Positions 53,601-63,202 of a stretch of 64,000 nt of DNA are shown one piece after another. The stretch is taken from contig NW_006763298.1 of assembly GCF_000218685.1 (NCBI RefSeq), positions 382,049-446,048 on the forward strand. The letters are read 5' to 3'. Under the pieces are notes generated by a model, which was not told the origin of the DNA, did no database searches, and saw only the letters and a list, made by a program, of their open reading frames with translations. Source of the DNA: Serpula lacrymans var. lacrymans S7.9. Its lineage: Eukaryota; Basidiomycota; Agaricomycetes; Boletales; Serpulaceae. A program made the position numbers and the translations under genes. The first letter of the stretch is position 1. Every line of letters begins with the position of its first letter.

Positions 53601-54836
53601 TTCAGGTAATGTGTCGAACTCCTTCTTATCAAATACGTCTTTGTATTGATGAAGATGTTTTGGCACTATCTTTTCGAATCCTCCTTCTTTTCGATCTTTG
53701 CCTGCAGCTTCTGCTAACTTCTGTGCCATTGTGCCTTGGGCTCTGATGTAGTAATATTGATCGTCGATCGTGGCATCTTCGAAATTATGGAGATTCACCT
53801 GTATCATCCTCTCATCTTCTCGTAGTTCCTCAAAGAATATTTCAGGATCTTCCTCTGGATCAGAGATTCGGATCCTTGGTCTACATTCTTCAGGACACCT
53901 TTCAAAGGTCAACTTCGATTCTCTCCAGTCTATTTTAGGATTATGTTTGTTCAACCATTCATGTCCTAGAAACATTTTTCCGTTACCCAGATTGGTTACG
54001 GCAAGATGTATCTTTTCGACGTGTCCGTCGATTTCCATGAGTAGTATTACAAATTCATTGATGGCTCCGTTTTTATTAAGAGTTCCATCTGCGTTATAGA
54101 CTGGAATAGGTCTCGGTATCTTCCTTGTCTCATATCTTTTGTCTTTCACAAATTGGGAGTCGATGCAACTCCCCGTGCATCCACTGTCCAATAGTGCTTC
54201 GACTGTTTCTGTTTGGAGAGTATCTAATGTAGTAAGCTTACATTTTACGTTCATTTGATTGCCTTGGGTGCCCCTAATGTACTTTTTTGGGGAGGCAATT
54301 TCTATGATCGCTTGTATAGCTTCTACTTTTGGTAACCGGTTGATTTCTTTGATCGTTTCCCGGGTTACTTCTCTCGTTCTTTTTTTATGTGTCCAGGCAC
54401 TTAGAATCCCAATGGATCTTTCTTCCTTTTGGTCTCTTAGCCTGTCCACTACCCACTCTGGGGTCCAAACTTCTGTTCTAGGTTTTTTCAAAGGGGTTCC
54501 TGACCTTTCTTCTACAGTCTCTGCTGCGTTTTCCTCCGTAGAGTTCGCCGCATCGGGTGTAGGAATCTTAGGTTCTATCGTAAATGCTGCGCTTTTTAGT
54601 GATTCGCCCGCCGTCGGAACTGCGGATGTCTTATCACTCTGCGCTGCTTTTACTCTAGTTGCATCTTTTTCGTTTCGGATTTCTTTCTTTGTCTGAGTGG
54701 AAATAATTTTATTGTTATCCGCGCTAAAGCAGCAGCTTAACAATTCTGAGTCACATGTATCTACAGTCAAAGGAAGAAACCGATTCGAAACGTCTTTAGG
54801 CTCAGTCGGTCGATGCGGTACCGCTGGCCTCTTTAA
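50574..54836 (-). CDS. pol: Gypsy-B Pol polyprotein (PR-RT-RH-IN-chromodomain)
   Basis: Open without interruption from the slippery site (first -1 codon TTA at 54836) to a stop inside the 3' LTR at 50574, about 1420 codons. Domains: protease (ALLDSGCTGSCID, about residue 195 of the ATG-less frame), RT (VIIYLDDIMIFTK, about 575), RNase H (TDHQNLLYFKEPKK), integrase zinc finger (CEVCQRTKTDH) and DDE core (DLIGPLPESNGYNMIMVVVD, SDRGPQFVSKF, TDGQTERINQEIEQYLR), and chromodomain (YEVEEVLDSRLKRGKLEYLV, HWKNYPKEERTWEP). Expressed as Gag-Pol by -1 frameshifting. Confidence 0.95.
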   Translation of the reverse strand, partial: LKRPAVPHRPTEPKDVSNRFLPLTVDTCDSELLSCCFSADNNKIISTQTKKEIRNEKDATRVKAAQSDKTSAVPTAGESLKSAAFTIEPKIPTPDAANSTEENAAETVEERSGTPLKKPRTEVWTPEWVVDRLRDQKEERSIGILSAWTHKKRTREVTRETIKEINRLPKVEAIQAIIEIASPKKYIRGTQGNQMNVKCKLTTLDTLQTETVEALLDSGCTGSCIDSQFVKDKRYETRKIPRPIPVYNADGTLNKNGAINEFVILLMEIDGHVEKIHLAVTNLGNGKMFLGHEWLNKHNPKIDWRESKLTFERCPEECRPRIRISDPEEDPEIFFEELREDERMIQVNLHNFEDATIDDQYYYIRAQGTMAQKLAEAAGKDRKEGGFEKIVPKHLHQYKDVFDKKEFDTLPERRQWDHAIELIPGDHSLDCKIYPLARGEQEELDAFLKENLESGRIRPSKSPFASPFFFIKKKDGKLRPVQDYRKLNDITIKNRYPLPLIGELVDKLSGAKYFTKLDVRWGYNNIRMREGDEHKAAFRTNRGLFEPLVMFFGLTNSPATFQMMMNTLFRELIDEGLVIIYLDDIMIFTKDIETHRATTQRVLEILRKNHLYLKPEKCDFEQTEVEYLGLIISENEIRMDPVKVEGISKWPECKNKKDIQAFLGFVNFYRRFIEGFGEVAKPLTKLTGKEDFIWGNEQQEAFNTLKQRVASAPVLALPVPHGQYKVEADSSDFAMGAVLSQRQKDDWKPIAYLSKALNPTERNYEIYDKELLAIMTALNEWRHYLIDAEEEFEIWTDHQNLLYFKEPKKLNRRKARWMTELSQYHFTIHHMPGRKHIKADLLSRRSDHNKGENDNEDVILLDEKLFVRMTLSPEQRQKIADSQEEELEISKWITKRKGNVDELIKKMKGKIERREDGWLDEDGRIVFKGRIYIPKDATLREEIIRRNHDSVIAGHPGRYKTKELITRQYWWPYMDRDITRYVDGCEVCQRTKTDHKKKAAPLHPNEIPDKPWQIISVDLIGPLPESNGYNMIMVVVDRFTKMIKVIPTQMEITSEGVARLFRDHVFRNHGIPEKIISDRGPQFVSKFMKDLHTLLQIKANPSTAWHPQTDGQTERINQEIEQYLRIFVNHKQDDWAEWLTLAEFSYNNKQHSATGYSPFYLNHGHHPRTQEVVKVGVKNENAEDFVKRMTETRKRAEESLQKAAEQMKKQYDKKKREAVEYRVGDKVYVEATNISTDRPAKKLDDKRHGPFEILEKIGESAYKLALPPTWRPIHPVFNEIKLTPYKEPQFPSQQKPKPIPPVIVDGQEEYEVEEVLDSRLKRGKLEYLVHWKNYPKEERTWEPEQHLNNSPDKVKKFHDNNPSAPRRIQFQLHFQPFENFTTTRVRKQLFNWENGKMDPYFRDESPKEGVMSRLEPEALI
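50606..50619 (-). other. Gypsy-B polypurine tract
   Basis: Minus strand TAAAGAGGGGGTAA directly before the 3' LTR. Confidence 0.75.
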
Positions 54837-55951
54837 AAACCCTCAAGGAGTTTTTCCCTTTCCTCTTTCGTCATCTTTTCCAGAAACTCTCGGACATTAA
54901 ATTGTGGCTTCCTTTTTTGTGCGTCTTTGCACTCGAAGCTTCTATGTCCCTTTTCTCCGCATCGGTAGCATCGTCCTTCCGTGCGGAACTTTGCCTTGTC
55001 CACCTCCATTCTTTCTCCACTACCGGTATAGGTATATCCGGTCCCGTCTTTCTTCTTCTCTCCTTCTTTCTTTTGTTCCGAATAGGGTTTCTTCCCAGTA
55101 TCGGAACCTTTCTTCTCTTTCTCTCTCTCTCTCCAAATATAGTCTATTCTGATGAGTTCCCTTTTCCACTCTTGGTAATCTCTTGGAATGTGCCCGCCGT
55201 AGATCACCCTATCCACTAGCGGTTTGTTCATATTCCTTCTGAGTAGAGATACTAGGAACTCTTCATTTATTCTATTTGTGTATCCCGCCCATCTTTTCTT
55301 CTCTTCAAACCTTTCAAAGAAGGCTTGGGCAGTTTCGTTGCCCTGTCTCAGGGTCAGTATTTCGTTCTTGGCAGTTTCTTTTTCAAAACTGTCCTTGAAC
55401 CTTTCTTCCATTTTGTCCGCAAAATACGGCCAACTTCCGTACGTGTTTGTAATATCGAGCCCCAGCTGTTGGGCGTCGACTCGGTTCTCTAGCCAATCGG
55501 TCCGGAAGGCCACGGCTTCTCCTTCTTTCATAAAAGATAGCACAAAGCTTATCTTCTTTCGATCATCTTTGAAATATACGGCATCATCTTCGAAATGCAG
55601 TAATAAGGACTCTCTAAAGGCCCTATACTTTTTCTTATCTCCGGAGAAGTTCTCGGGTTTCTCCAGTGCCGTTCTACTTCTTTCCACCTTTTCTGGAGGT
55701 GGCTGTATCTGTTTCTTTAGTTTTCTTTGCAAGACGCTCACTTCTTCGAGTGCCTCGTCTAGCTGCGATTGGTAGTGCATTTGTGTCTGTCTTATTGCCT
55801 TTTCTATTTCTTGTTTTACGTATGCTTCCAATCGCGCTTCTTTCGGGGGGGGAGTTTCTATTCTGGGTAATGCGTCCATCATTTCCCTGGTAAATGCGCT
55901 GTCCGTACTGTTGGATGGCTCGGGCAGATCGCGATATTCTAGGTTGGACAT
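54833..55951 (-). CDS. gag: Gypsy-B Gag
   Basis: 372 residues from the ATG at 55951 (MSNLEYRDLPEP). Coiled-coil-like segment near residues 60-90 (QSQLDEALEEVSVLQRKLKK), gag domain (KYRAFRESLLLHFEDDAVYF, NETAQAFFERFEEKKRWAGY), one CCHC knuckle (CYRCGEKGHRSFEC), acidic-basic end (MTKEEREKLLEGF-stop). Overlapped at its 5' end by a 145-codon frame in another phase. Confidence 0.92.
   Translation of the reverse strand: MSNLEYRDLPEPSNSTDSAFTREMMDALPRIETPPPKEARLEAYVKQEIEKAIRQTQMHYQSQLDEALEEVSVLQRKLKKQIQPPPEKVERSRTALEKPENFSGDKKKYRAFRESLLLHFEDDAVYFKDDRKKISFVLSFMKEGEAVAFRTDWLENRVDAQQLGLDITNTYGSWPYFADKMEERFKDSFEKETAKNEILTLRQGNETAQAFFERFEEKKRWAGYTNRINEEFLVSLLRRNMNKPLVDRVIYGGHIPRDYQEWKRELIRIDYIWREREKEKKGSDTGKKPYSEQKKEGEKKKDGTGYTYTGSGERMEVDKAKFRTEGRCYRCGEKGHRSFECKDAQKRKPQFNVREFLEKMTKEEREKLLEGF
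54836..54842 (-). promoter_or_regulatory. -1 ribosomal frameshift site of Gypsy-B
   Basis: On the minus strand the last gag codons are GAG GGT TTT TAA. G-GGT-TTT is a canonical X-XXY-YYZ heptamer in the gag frame, directly before the gag stop (54835-54833). After slippage the pol frame (TTA AAG AGG CCA...) is open to the pol stop. Confidence 0.75.
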
Positions 55952-56111
55952 TGAACGTGAGTTGGGGAGGAGGGGGAGTTTCGGATTTGATTAAAGGGGA
56001 TGGGATTCTGATGGGTTCTATTTCTGGTAAAGGGAATTTCCCTTTGAATACGTAATCTTGAGAGTAAATGTGTTGCTCTCCGATCCAAATGTAAAAGTCT
56101 CTACTAAGCAT
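55674..56111 (-). CDS. Gypsy-B upstream overlapping ORF, 145 aa, basic
   Basis: True ATG at 56111 (MLSRDFYIWIGEQHIYSQDY), Pro-rich middle, very basic end (RRGTRRSERLAKKTKETD). Its last 278 nt overlap the start of gag in a different frame. It begins at one of only two ATGs between the predicted RNA start and gag. It could be a real accessory protein (a nuclear signal is plausible) or chance overlap. Confidence 0.35.
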   Translation of the reverse strand: MLSRDFYIWIGEQHIYSQDYVFKGKFPLPEIEPIRIPSPLIKSETPPPPQLTFNVQPRISRSARAIQQYGQRIYQGNDGRITQNRNSPPERSAIGSIRKTRNRKGNKTDTNALPIAARRGTRRSERLAKKTKETDTATSRKGGKK

Positions 56112-56457
56112 AGAAAGGAGTTCACCAGTGATAAGCTGGATCGATACACCGCTTTCTAAGATCCTAGTAGTCTATCTATTTCTCTTTGAGTCAAAGTGGT
56201 CCTCTTCAGCCCACTACTGACTATGTAGGTATGGTAACTATTTTTGTATTTTACGAATTTTATGTAAAAGGTATAGTGATAAATTGGGGTCCGAACGGTT
56301 GTCCCAATGTGACCAGCTTATTAGGCTTTCAGTCCTTCTCCCGACTGGCGGACGCAAATGCGCGGCCTGGTCAGAGGAAATCGAAAAATGAAACTAGGTA
56401 AAACCGAGAAAATCTCAGTGGTTCCACACCAAAGAGATTATGATGATATAAATGTAT

Positions 56458-56667
56458 TTAGAGGGGGATGGTTACGAAGGAGTCTTGGGATGAGGAAGGT
56501 GATACGTTGGCGGGAAAGAAAGATAAGATGGTGTCGGGGCGAGTAGGGATGTGATGGAGTGGAAGAGTAGTGGTGGTTTGGGTTGAGTGTTTGAGTAGGG
56601 TTAGGATTAGTAGGATGATGATGATGGTGATGATGATGGTTGTTAGGATTGTTGCTGTTAGGTTCAT
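56458..56667 (-). CDS. Gypsy-B leader ORF, 69 aa, hydrophobic N-terminus
   Basis: First ATG of the predicted transcript (56667). Encodes a strongly hydrophobic start (ATILTTIIITIIIILLILTL) partly from a CATCAT-type microsatellite (about 56610-56640), then a Thr/Pro/Ser-rich end. May be only a low-complexity upstream ORF. Confidence 0.3.
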   Translation of the reverse strand: MNLTATILTTIIITIIIILLILTLLKHSTQTTTTLPLHHIPTRPDTILSFFPANVSPSSSQDSFVTIPL

Positions 56668-56682
56668 AAACGGTACTCGTAG

Positions 56683-56694
56683 CAGTTGTTGATT
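56683..56694 (-). promoter_or_regulatory. Gypsy-B self-priming PBS
   Basis: The element strand reads AATCAACAACTG one base inside the 5' LTR; perfectly complementary over 12 nt to CAGTTGTTGATT at the predicted RNA start (56795-56784). Confidence 0.8.
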
Positions 56695-56695
56695 G

Positions 56696-57079
56696 TGTAA
56701 AACCTCTATCCCCTATACCGAGTTAACGGAGGGATAAAAGCTTTTAATCAGACAAGTAGCGTTTCAAGTAACGATTGAGAATTAATCAACAACTGAGGAA
56801 AGTATGTACATGATGGTCTACTATATATATGTTTCTGAAAGTCAGCCATGAGGCGCTGACTGAGCTAACATGCAGTAGCCATGAGGCGCTGACTGATGTT
56901 CTTTGTAATAATTCTAGACTCGTGTCACGTGGTGGTCACGTGATCTGATATAACTACGTATTATGTTATCCGCGCTAAAGCAGCAGCTTAACATATCTTA
57001 TCTGTCATGTGATCAGATATCAAAGAAATGAAAAAGGAAATTAGCGCTCAGATTAGCGCTTCTGGTTCAAGTCGTGACA
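56696..57079 (-). repeat. Gypsy-B 5' LTR, 384 bp, with 33-bp insertion
   Basis: Matches 50255-50605 except for 33 extra bp that duplicate the word CATGAGGCGCTGACT (56847-56861 and 56880-56894). Confidence 0.92.
56784..56829 (-). promoter_or_regulatory. Gypsy-B promoter: TATA box and predicted RNA 5' end
   Basis: TATATATAG on the minus strand at 56829-56821 and the PBS-complementary 12-mer starting at 56795, about 34 nt downstream. Confidence 0.65.
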
Positions 57080-57966
57080 ATTTTTATGGACACATATTTT
57101 TTTAGAATGCTTGACTGACAATAAAGGAACTGTGTTGATACTGATAGTGTTTTGCCTTGCCCTTTTTTTACTGCATCTTCCCATGACATCATGATTTTCC
57201 TGCTCTCCTTTTGCTATTGGACTTTACTTTATGGCTGTACAAACCTGTGATATTACTCACAGCATTTATTGTTCTATCCCTTTCTTTTCTTTTTTTGACA
57301 ATCTTATCCTGTACTACCTACACAGGATTTGTCAGCGTACATTCCTTCCTTCATATTCTTTCTCATTCTTTTTGCACAGCTATACTGTGCATAGCCTACT
57401 TCTCTTTTACTATATAAACCCCTGTATTTTACCTTGTAAAAAAAGAACAAGAATTCCAATCCAGACTTCTTCTCTAATCTCAAGTTCACTATTCTCTGCT
57501 ACTTGTGATCCAGTGTGGTCACAACACTTCCCACTGCTACCACTGTTAATTGCTGTCATCGTCACTTCCCACTTTTGAAGTCATTGTTATTCCTTTTGAT
57601 TAGAGTCCTTCTGAGCACTACAGTTTGTGCGTCAGGAGCCTGCTATCACTGGGAACCTCATCACCTCGTCATCCTCGTCGTTCTCAAACCTACCTTGTGC
57701 TATCATTAGCAAGGTAGTGCTCGTCTATACTCGCCACAAAGCACCTATCTTCCTATAAATTCAACTATCCCTCCTCCTCAAAACCCACACTCATACACCT
57801 CTGGGTTTTACTTTGAAGGATCCTCATATATACCACCCCACGAACAACCAGAGCACCCACTGTTCTAGGAGGCAAAGCCCATAAACAAGTTCCGTGGAAT
57901 CTGGGAGGATTGTGTGTTAGTTTGTTTTTGTGTGTGGTTTTCTAACAACAATTCTCATCATCGACA

Positions 57967-58605
57967 GCGCGTCAGCAAATCCGTTCCTTCAAACAAGGAA
58001 ACATGAGGATGGATGACTATGTTACCCGGTTCCTGGCCTCCTCCATCCAAGGAGGGCTTGGAAATGAACACGCAGTAGAACTGCTGGAACGCAATGTGAA
58101 CCCTCGCATTGCAGAACAGATCTATCTGCAAGACACTAGAAACAAGAACTTGTCTCTAGCGGCCGAGGAAGTACGTCGAGTTGGTAGAGCCATGGAGCTT
58201 TACCAGATGCACCAAGGTGGCGGGTCCACCACTAAAAATAACGAATCCCAGAGGCGCCCTGGGTCATCAAACCAAAATAAACACTCTCACGGGTTCCAGC
58301 CGTTTGGGCTGCAACCAGGTCGGGGTGCTCCAATGGATATCGGCGCGGTCTATGGCGGACAGAAGCGCAGATTCACCTGCTTCAACTGTGGGCAGGAGGG
58401 GCACATGGCACATGACTGCAGAAATGGAGCACAGGCCGCTCAACAAAAAAATAACCAAGGGCGCCAGGCGCGCCAATTAGAATCCGAAAAGCCGGACGAT
58501 CGGCTCAACTCTTTGGCCGGTCGTTCATACGATGAAATCTGGGCCTTTTTCTATGACCAACAGGTCAATGAAATGAAGGCTCAGGGAAAAGAGTTCGGGG
58601 CTTAG
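57967..58605 (+). pseudogene. gag: Element E gag, 3' part
   Basis: Continues gag after X2 (GNMRMDDYVTRFLASSIQGG, AEEVRRVGRAMELYQMHQG), one CCHC knuckle (CFNCGQEGHMAHDC), ending MKAQGKEFGA-stop at 58603-58605. This part has no stop. Pol follows in the -1 frame. Confidence 0.88.
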
Positions 58606-61417
58606 GTCACTTGGGTGCCTTCGCTCCACGAAACAATGAAGTAAACCACAACAAAGTGGCCACTGCTCCGGGGTGTTGCACGAGCAATAAAGGAAAGACG
58701 GGGATGGCTCCCCAATTTGTAAATAGATTTTTAAATTTATTATCTGACGTATGTACTTGTATGAAGCAATGTGACTGTAATATAAATGATACTACCGCTG
58801 CACCAGCGTCTCCTTTAGAGCGTGGCCCTGGCAAGACAAACACTAGGGTGCTTGATTCTGGTAAAAATAAAATAGAAAAACATGTAAACTTCGATACCCT
58901 TTCTTCTTCCTTGGAGCCACCCTTTCCCGAAATCCCAAGGCGTGTGTTGATGCGCACATATTTATTCCAAAAGGAGATTCGTTTATACATTGGTGTGGAA
59001 AACCTTGCCCGAGGCATAGTACACCCAACTAGTGCACTGCTTGATTCAGGCGCTAACGGAATCTTCATAGATCAGGTCTGGGCGGAGCAGATTGGACTCC
59101 CCCTTGTACAATTAGATGTGTCTATTCCCGTCTATAACGTTGACGGTACGCTTAACGTGGGTGGCTGCATCACACACAAAGGACACAGAGAATGAGTCAC
59201 CGCCGAAGCTACCCAACTAGGGAAGATTAATTTAATCTTGGGCTGGACCTGGCTATTTAAACAAAATCCTGAGATCGACTGGCAGACAGGGGTTGTCACA
59301 TTGTCACGTTGCCCTCAGGAGTGTGTAAACTTGGGTAAACCAAATCATGTCTTTTCAAAACATAAATCAGAGCGCTTCCCAGAGGCTAAGCCTTGGGACC
59401 ATGCTATAGATTTGAAGGACACCTTCAAGCCAAGAAAAGGACACATGATACCACTCTCTGCTCCAGAAAGAGATGAGGTATCAAGTTTCATAGACAAAAG
59501 CCCTATGACGTCCCCGGTGTTCTTCATTCCTAAAAAGGACGGTAAGAAGCGTATGATTATGGACTATCATTACGTGAATGAGCACACGGTTAAAAACGCA
59601 TATCCACTGCCTTTGATCAGTCAGCTAGTAGACAAATTGGCTGGTGCCAAGGTCTTGACAAAGATGGATCTCAGATGGGGGTACAACAATGTACGAATCA
59701 AAGAAACAGATGCTTGGAAGGCCGCGTTCACATGCCACCGAGGATCCTTTGAACCCCTCATTATGTTCTTTGGGTTGACCAATTCACCGGCGACCTTCCA
59801 GAATGGGACCTATTCGTCAAACCCGAAAAATGTAATTTTAAAGTGAAGGAAGTAGACTTCCTCGGTATGATCATAGGCCAGAACGGAATCAGGATGGATC
59901 CTGAGAAAGTTCAAGCTATATTGGAATGGCCAGAACCTACTCACGTCAAAGGAGTTAGGGCATTCCTTGGTTTAGGCAATTTCTACCGAAGATTTATCGA
60001 AAACTTCGCAAAATCACGAGACCGTTGAACAATCTCATTAAAAAGGACATTGTTTGGCACTGGGGCGCCAAGGAACAAGAAGCTTTCGATAAGCTTAAAC
60101 AGGCGTTTACAACGGCGCCCATATTAGCATTTCCAGAATTGGACAAAGAGTTCTGGCTAGAAACCTACTCTTCTGATTTTGCTACTGGGGCTGTTCTATC
60201 AATTAAATACCCTGACGATCTTTGGAGGCCTTGTGCCTATTTATCACATAGTTTGTCGCCCACAGAGCGCAACTATCAAATTTACGACAAGGAGATGCTG
60301 GCTATCATTAGAGCCTTAGAGCACTGGCGGCACTACTTAGAAGGTGCTAGACACCAATTCGAAATTTGGACCAATCATAAGAATCTGGAGTATTTTATGA
60401 CGGCCCAAGACTTGAACCGAAGACAGGCCCGCTACGCGGTATACTTGTCAAGGTTTAATTATAAATTAATTCATAAGCCTGGGAGCTCTATGGGGAAAGC
60501 AGACACTTTGTCCAGAAGAGAGGATCATGCCAACGGCATCGAAGATGACAACAAAGGTGTCACCCTGATAGACCAATCAAGGGTTGCCAATGTTAGAATC
60601 GGGCAGGATTCCGATCTTCTGGAAGTCTTCAAGAAAGACATCTCCTCAGAAGAAAAGGTGCGCCTTGACGGCAATGAAAACTATTTATGGGAAGACGGGC
60701 TCTTCCACTTTAAAGACAAAATCTATGTGCCTGAGTCCGCAAGGATCAAGGCAATAGATAGACATCATGACACTCCAGTGGCTGGGCACCCTGGATGGCA
60801 ACGAACAATGGAGTTGATCTCCAGAAACTACATGTGGCCTGGCATGGTCAAAGACGTACAGGAATACGTAAAATCCTGTCTGAGATGTGCCATGGCTAAG
60901 AATTCTCATCAACCGCCGGCTGGTAAACTTATGCCGAATCTGATACCAGCTGGTCCCTGGCAGGATATATCGGTTGATTTCACGACGGATCTACCCGAGT
61001 CAAATGGGTATGATTCAGTAATGGTGGTAGTGGATCGCTTCTCCAAAGAAGTGGTATTCATACCAACCAATAAAACCATTACCGCCACTGGAACGGCTGA
61101 TTTATTTAAAGATTTTGTATGGTCTATCCATGGGTTACCAGAAACGGTTATCTCCAATAGAGGACCTCAATTCGCTAGCGAATTTACGAAAGAATTATGC
61201 AAGATGCTGGGCATTAAACCTAAATTATCAACGGTGTTCCATCCGCACACTGATGGACAAACAGAGAGACTTAACCAGGAGTTGAAGCAATATCTCCGTA
61301 TATTTATTAATGATAGACAGACAGATTGGGCCAAGTGGCTAAAGATAGCCCAGTTCTCTTACAATATCAAACAGTCGTCGGCTACAGGAAAGGCACCGTT
61401 CGAGGTCACTAGATCGT
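58606..61417 (+). pseudogene. pol: Element E pol, main part, RT active site deleted
   Basis: Protease (ALLDSGANGIFIDQ, near 59035), TGA at 59193 (from CGA), RT N-terminal part ([33 protein letters not shown]), then a jump near 59803 to the segment VKPEKCNF: about 55 residues including YxDD are missing. A one-base loss near 60008 shifts the frame before RNase H (NLEYFMTAQDLNRRQARY). Integrase follows (HPGWQRTMELISRNYMWPGM, CLRCAMAKNSH, SNRGPQFASEF, TDGQTERLNQELKQYLR). Cut by X3 at 61417. Confidence 0.88.
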
Positions 61418-63202
61418 TGTCGATGATGAGAACTGGTGTTAGAAAACCACACACAAAAACAAACTAACACACAATCCTCCCAGATTCCACGGAACTTGTT
61501 TATGGGCTTTGCCTCCTAGAACAGTGGGTGCTCTGGTTGTTCATGTGGTGGTATGTATAATGATCCTTCAAAGTAAAACCCAGAGATGTATGGGTGTGGG
61601 TTTTGAGGAGGAGGGATAGTTGAATTATAGAAGATAGGGGCTTAGTGATAAGTATGGACAAGCACTACCTTGCTAATTGTAGCACAAGGTAGGTTTGAGA
61701 ATGACGAGGATGATGAGGTGACGAGGTTCCCAGTGATAGCAGGCTCCTGACGCACAAACTGTAGTGCTCAGAAGGACTCTAATCAAAAGGAATAACAATG
61801 ACTTCAAAAGTGGGAAGTGACGATGACAGCAATTAACAGTGGTAGCAGTGGGAAGTGTTGTGACCACACTGGATCACAAGTAACAGAGTAGTGAACTTGA
61901 GATTGGAGAAGAAGTCTGGATTGGAGTTCTTGTTATTTTACAAGGTAAAATACAGGGGTTTATATAGTGAAAGAAAAGTAGGCTATGCACAGTATAGCTG
62001 TGCAAAAATAATGAGAAAGAACATGAAGGAAGGAATGTACGCTGACAAATCCTGCGTAGGTAGTACAGGATAAGATTGTCAAAAAAAGGAAAAGAAAGGG
62101 ATAGAACAATAAATGCTGTGAATAAAGTCCAATAGCAAAAGGAGAGCAGGAAAATCATGATGTCATGGGAAGATGCAGTAAAAAAAGGGCAAGGCAAAAC
62201 ACTATCAGTATCAACACAGTTCCTTTATTGTCAGTCAGGCATTCTAAAAAAATATGTGTCCATAAAAATGATTCAAAAATCAAAAATAATCGCACTGTAA
62301 ATGAATGTTCTGCTGAAAAAAAAGAAACTGGAGCCACCGGTCCACCACCTAGTCCAAATCCGACAGTTCCATGGCCTTACCAATGGACTGGTTGTGTTGG
62401 ACCACCTGATCAAACGAGGGAGGGAGAGGAGTAGTTCCAATTTGGAACAAGTGAGTCCCAGGCAGCGTGTGGTAGGTGTAGCTGTAGCGAAGATGATGGA
62501 CAAATGATAAGTGTACCCAAGTGAATGGGACAGCGATGAACATGGGCGACGCAAGGGGATGAACCTTCTCCAGCTCAAAAACTACCCACCCACGCTCCAA
62601 CCAGGCAAGACGAGCGACCGATGTTTTGATAGTATATGATGGCAGATCGACATCATGAAGATGGACCTGTTGCCCTATTTGGACTGGCCGCCGGGGCTTT
62701 GCTGACATCAGCAGTGGCACGTGGTAGTCAACGGATTGGCGACGGAAGCGGATAGGAAGTGGTGACATCAGAAATGGTGGGGGTGCAAATAAGATGAGGA
62801 GGAGGAGGGTGGAGGTGACAAACAAGTGGATTAGAATGGGGATCCAGAAACAACCGTCAGGTGAGAATAAAAAGGAGAGGAAGGGGCCCATGGTGGGGCT
62901 AGGCAAAGGAAGGGGAGTAAGGGAAACGACAAAAGCGAGGGCGCAATGCAATGTGTAGCCAGTGGCGACACGAAAATTTGCCGAAATGCCGAAACACAGA
63001 AAGTACCGAATGGAAAAGCAAAGGTGAGCGTGACTGGATTGCCTAATAGAGGTGGTGCTGATCAGCCACAAGTTCGAAACAGGCAATATTAATTACTATT
63101 CCACGTGGCACTGTGCCTGTGTGGCACAAAGGCGAGTTTTTTTGAATATTTGCTTCATTATTGACACCTGTCCATGCTACCAATCAACTTTGGTGCATGA
63201 CA
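61418..63202 (-). mobile_element. Solo LTR X3, 1785 bp, inverted
   Basis: Plus strand TGTCGATGATGAG...GGTGCATGACA. Flanked by TCGT (61414-61417) and TTGT (63203-63206), a 4-bp duplication with one change. Inside pol of E; reading on from TTG restores the E frame. It lacks a short segment present in X1 near 62118. Confidence 0.88.
62349..62891 (-). CDS. U3-encoded 180-aa putative membrane protein (X3 copy)
   Basis: Third intact copy of the frame at 19778 and 49628, with a couple of further changes from X2 (for example Arg to Cys in SPDGCFW). Same start context and hydrophobic segment. No stop in any of three copies although the LTR ends and surroundings have diverged. Confidence 0.55.
   Translation of the reverse strand: MGPFLSFLFSPDGCFWIPILIHLFVTSTLLLLILFAPPPFLMSPLPIRFRRQSVDYHVPLLMSAKPRRPVQIGQQVHLHDVDLPSYTIKTSVARLAWLERGWVVFELEKVHPLASPMFIAVPFTWVHLSFVHHLRYSYTYHTLPGTHLFQIGTTPLPPSFDQVVQHNQSIGKAMELSDLD

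Larger units (their letters stand above)
50255..57079 (-). mobile_element. Gypsy-B: complete, young Ty3/Gypsy chromovirus
   Basis: 6825 bp, minus orientation, inserted in X2 with target duplication ATTTT (50250-50254, 57080-57084). The LTRs (50255-50605, 351 bp; 56696-57079, 384 bp) are identical by eye apart from one 33-bp insertion. Gag and pol are intact and linked by a canonical -1 slippery site. Likely recently active. Confidence 0.95.
49317..57966 (+). mobile_element. Solo LTR X2 (net about 1.82 kb), interrupted by Gypsy-B
   Basis: TGTCATGCACC...CATCATCGACA with 4-bp target duplication GCGC (49313-49316, 57967-57970), inside gag of E. Gypsy-B sits at 50255-57079. Net length is within a few bases of X1. 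Confidence 0.88.
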
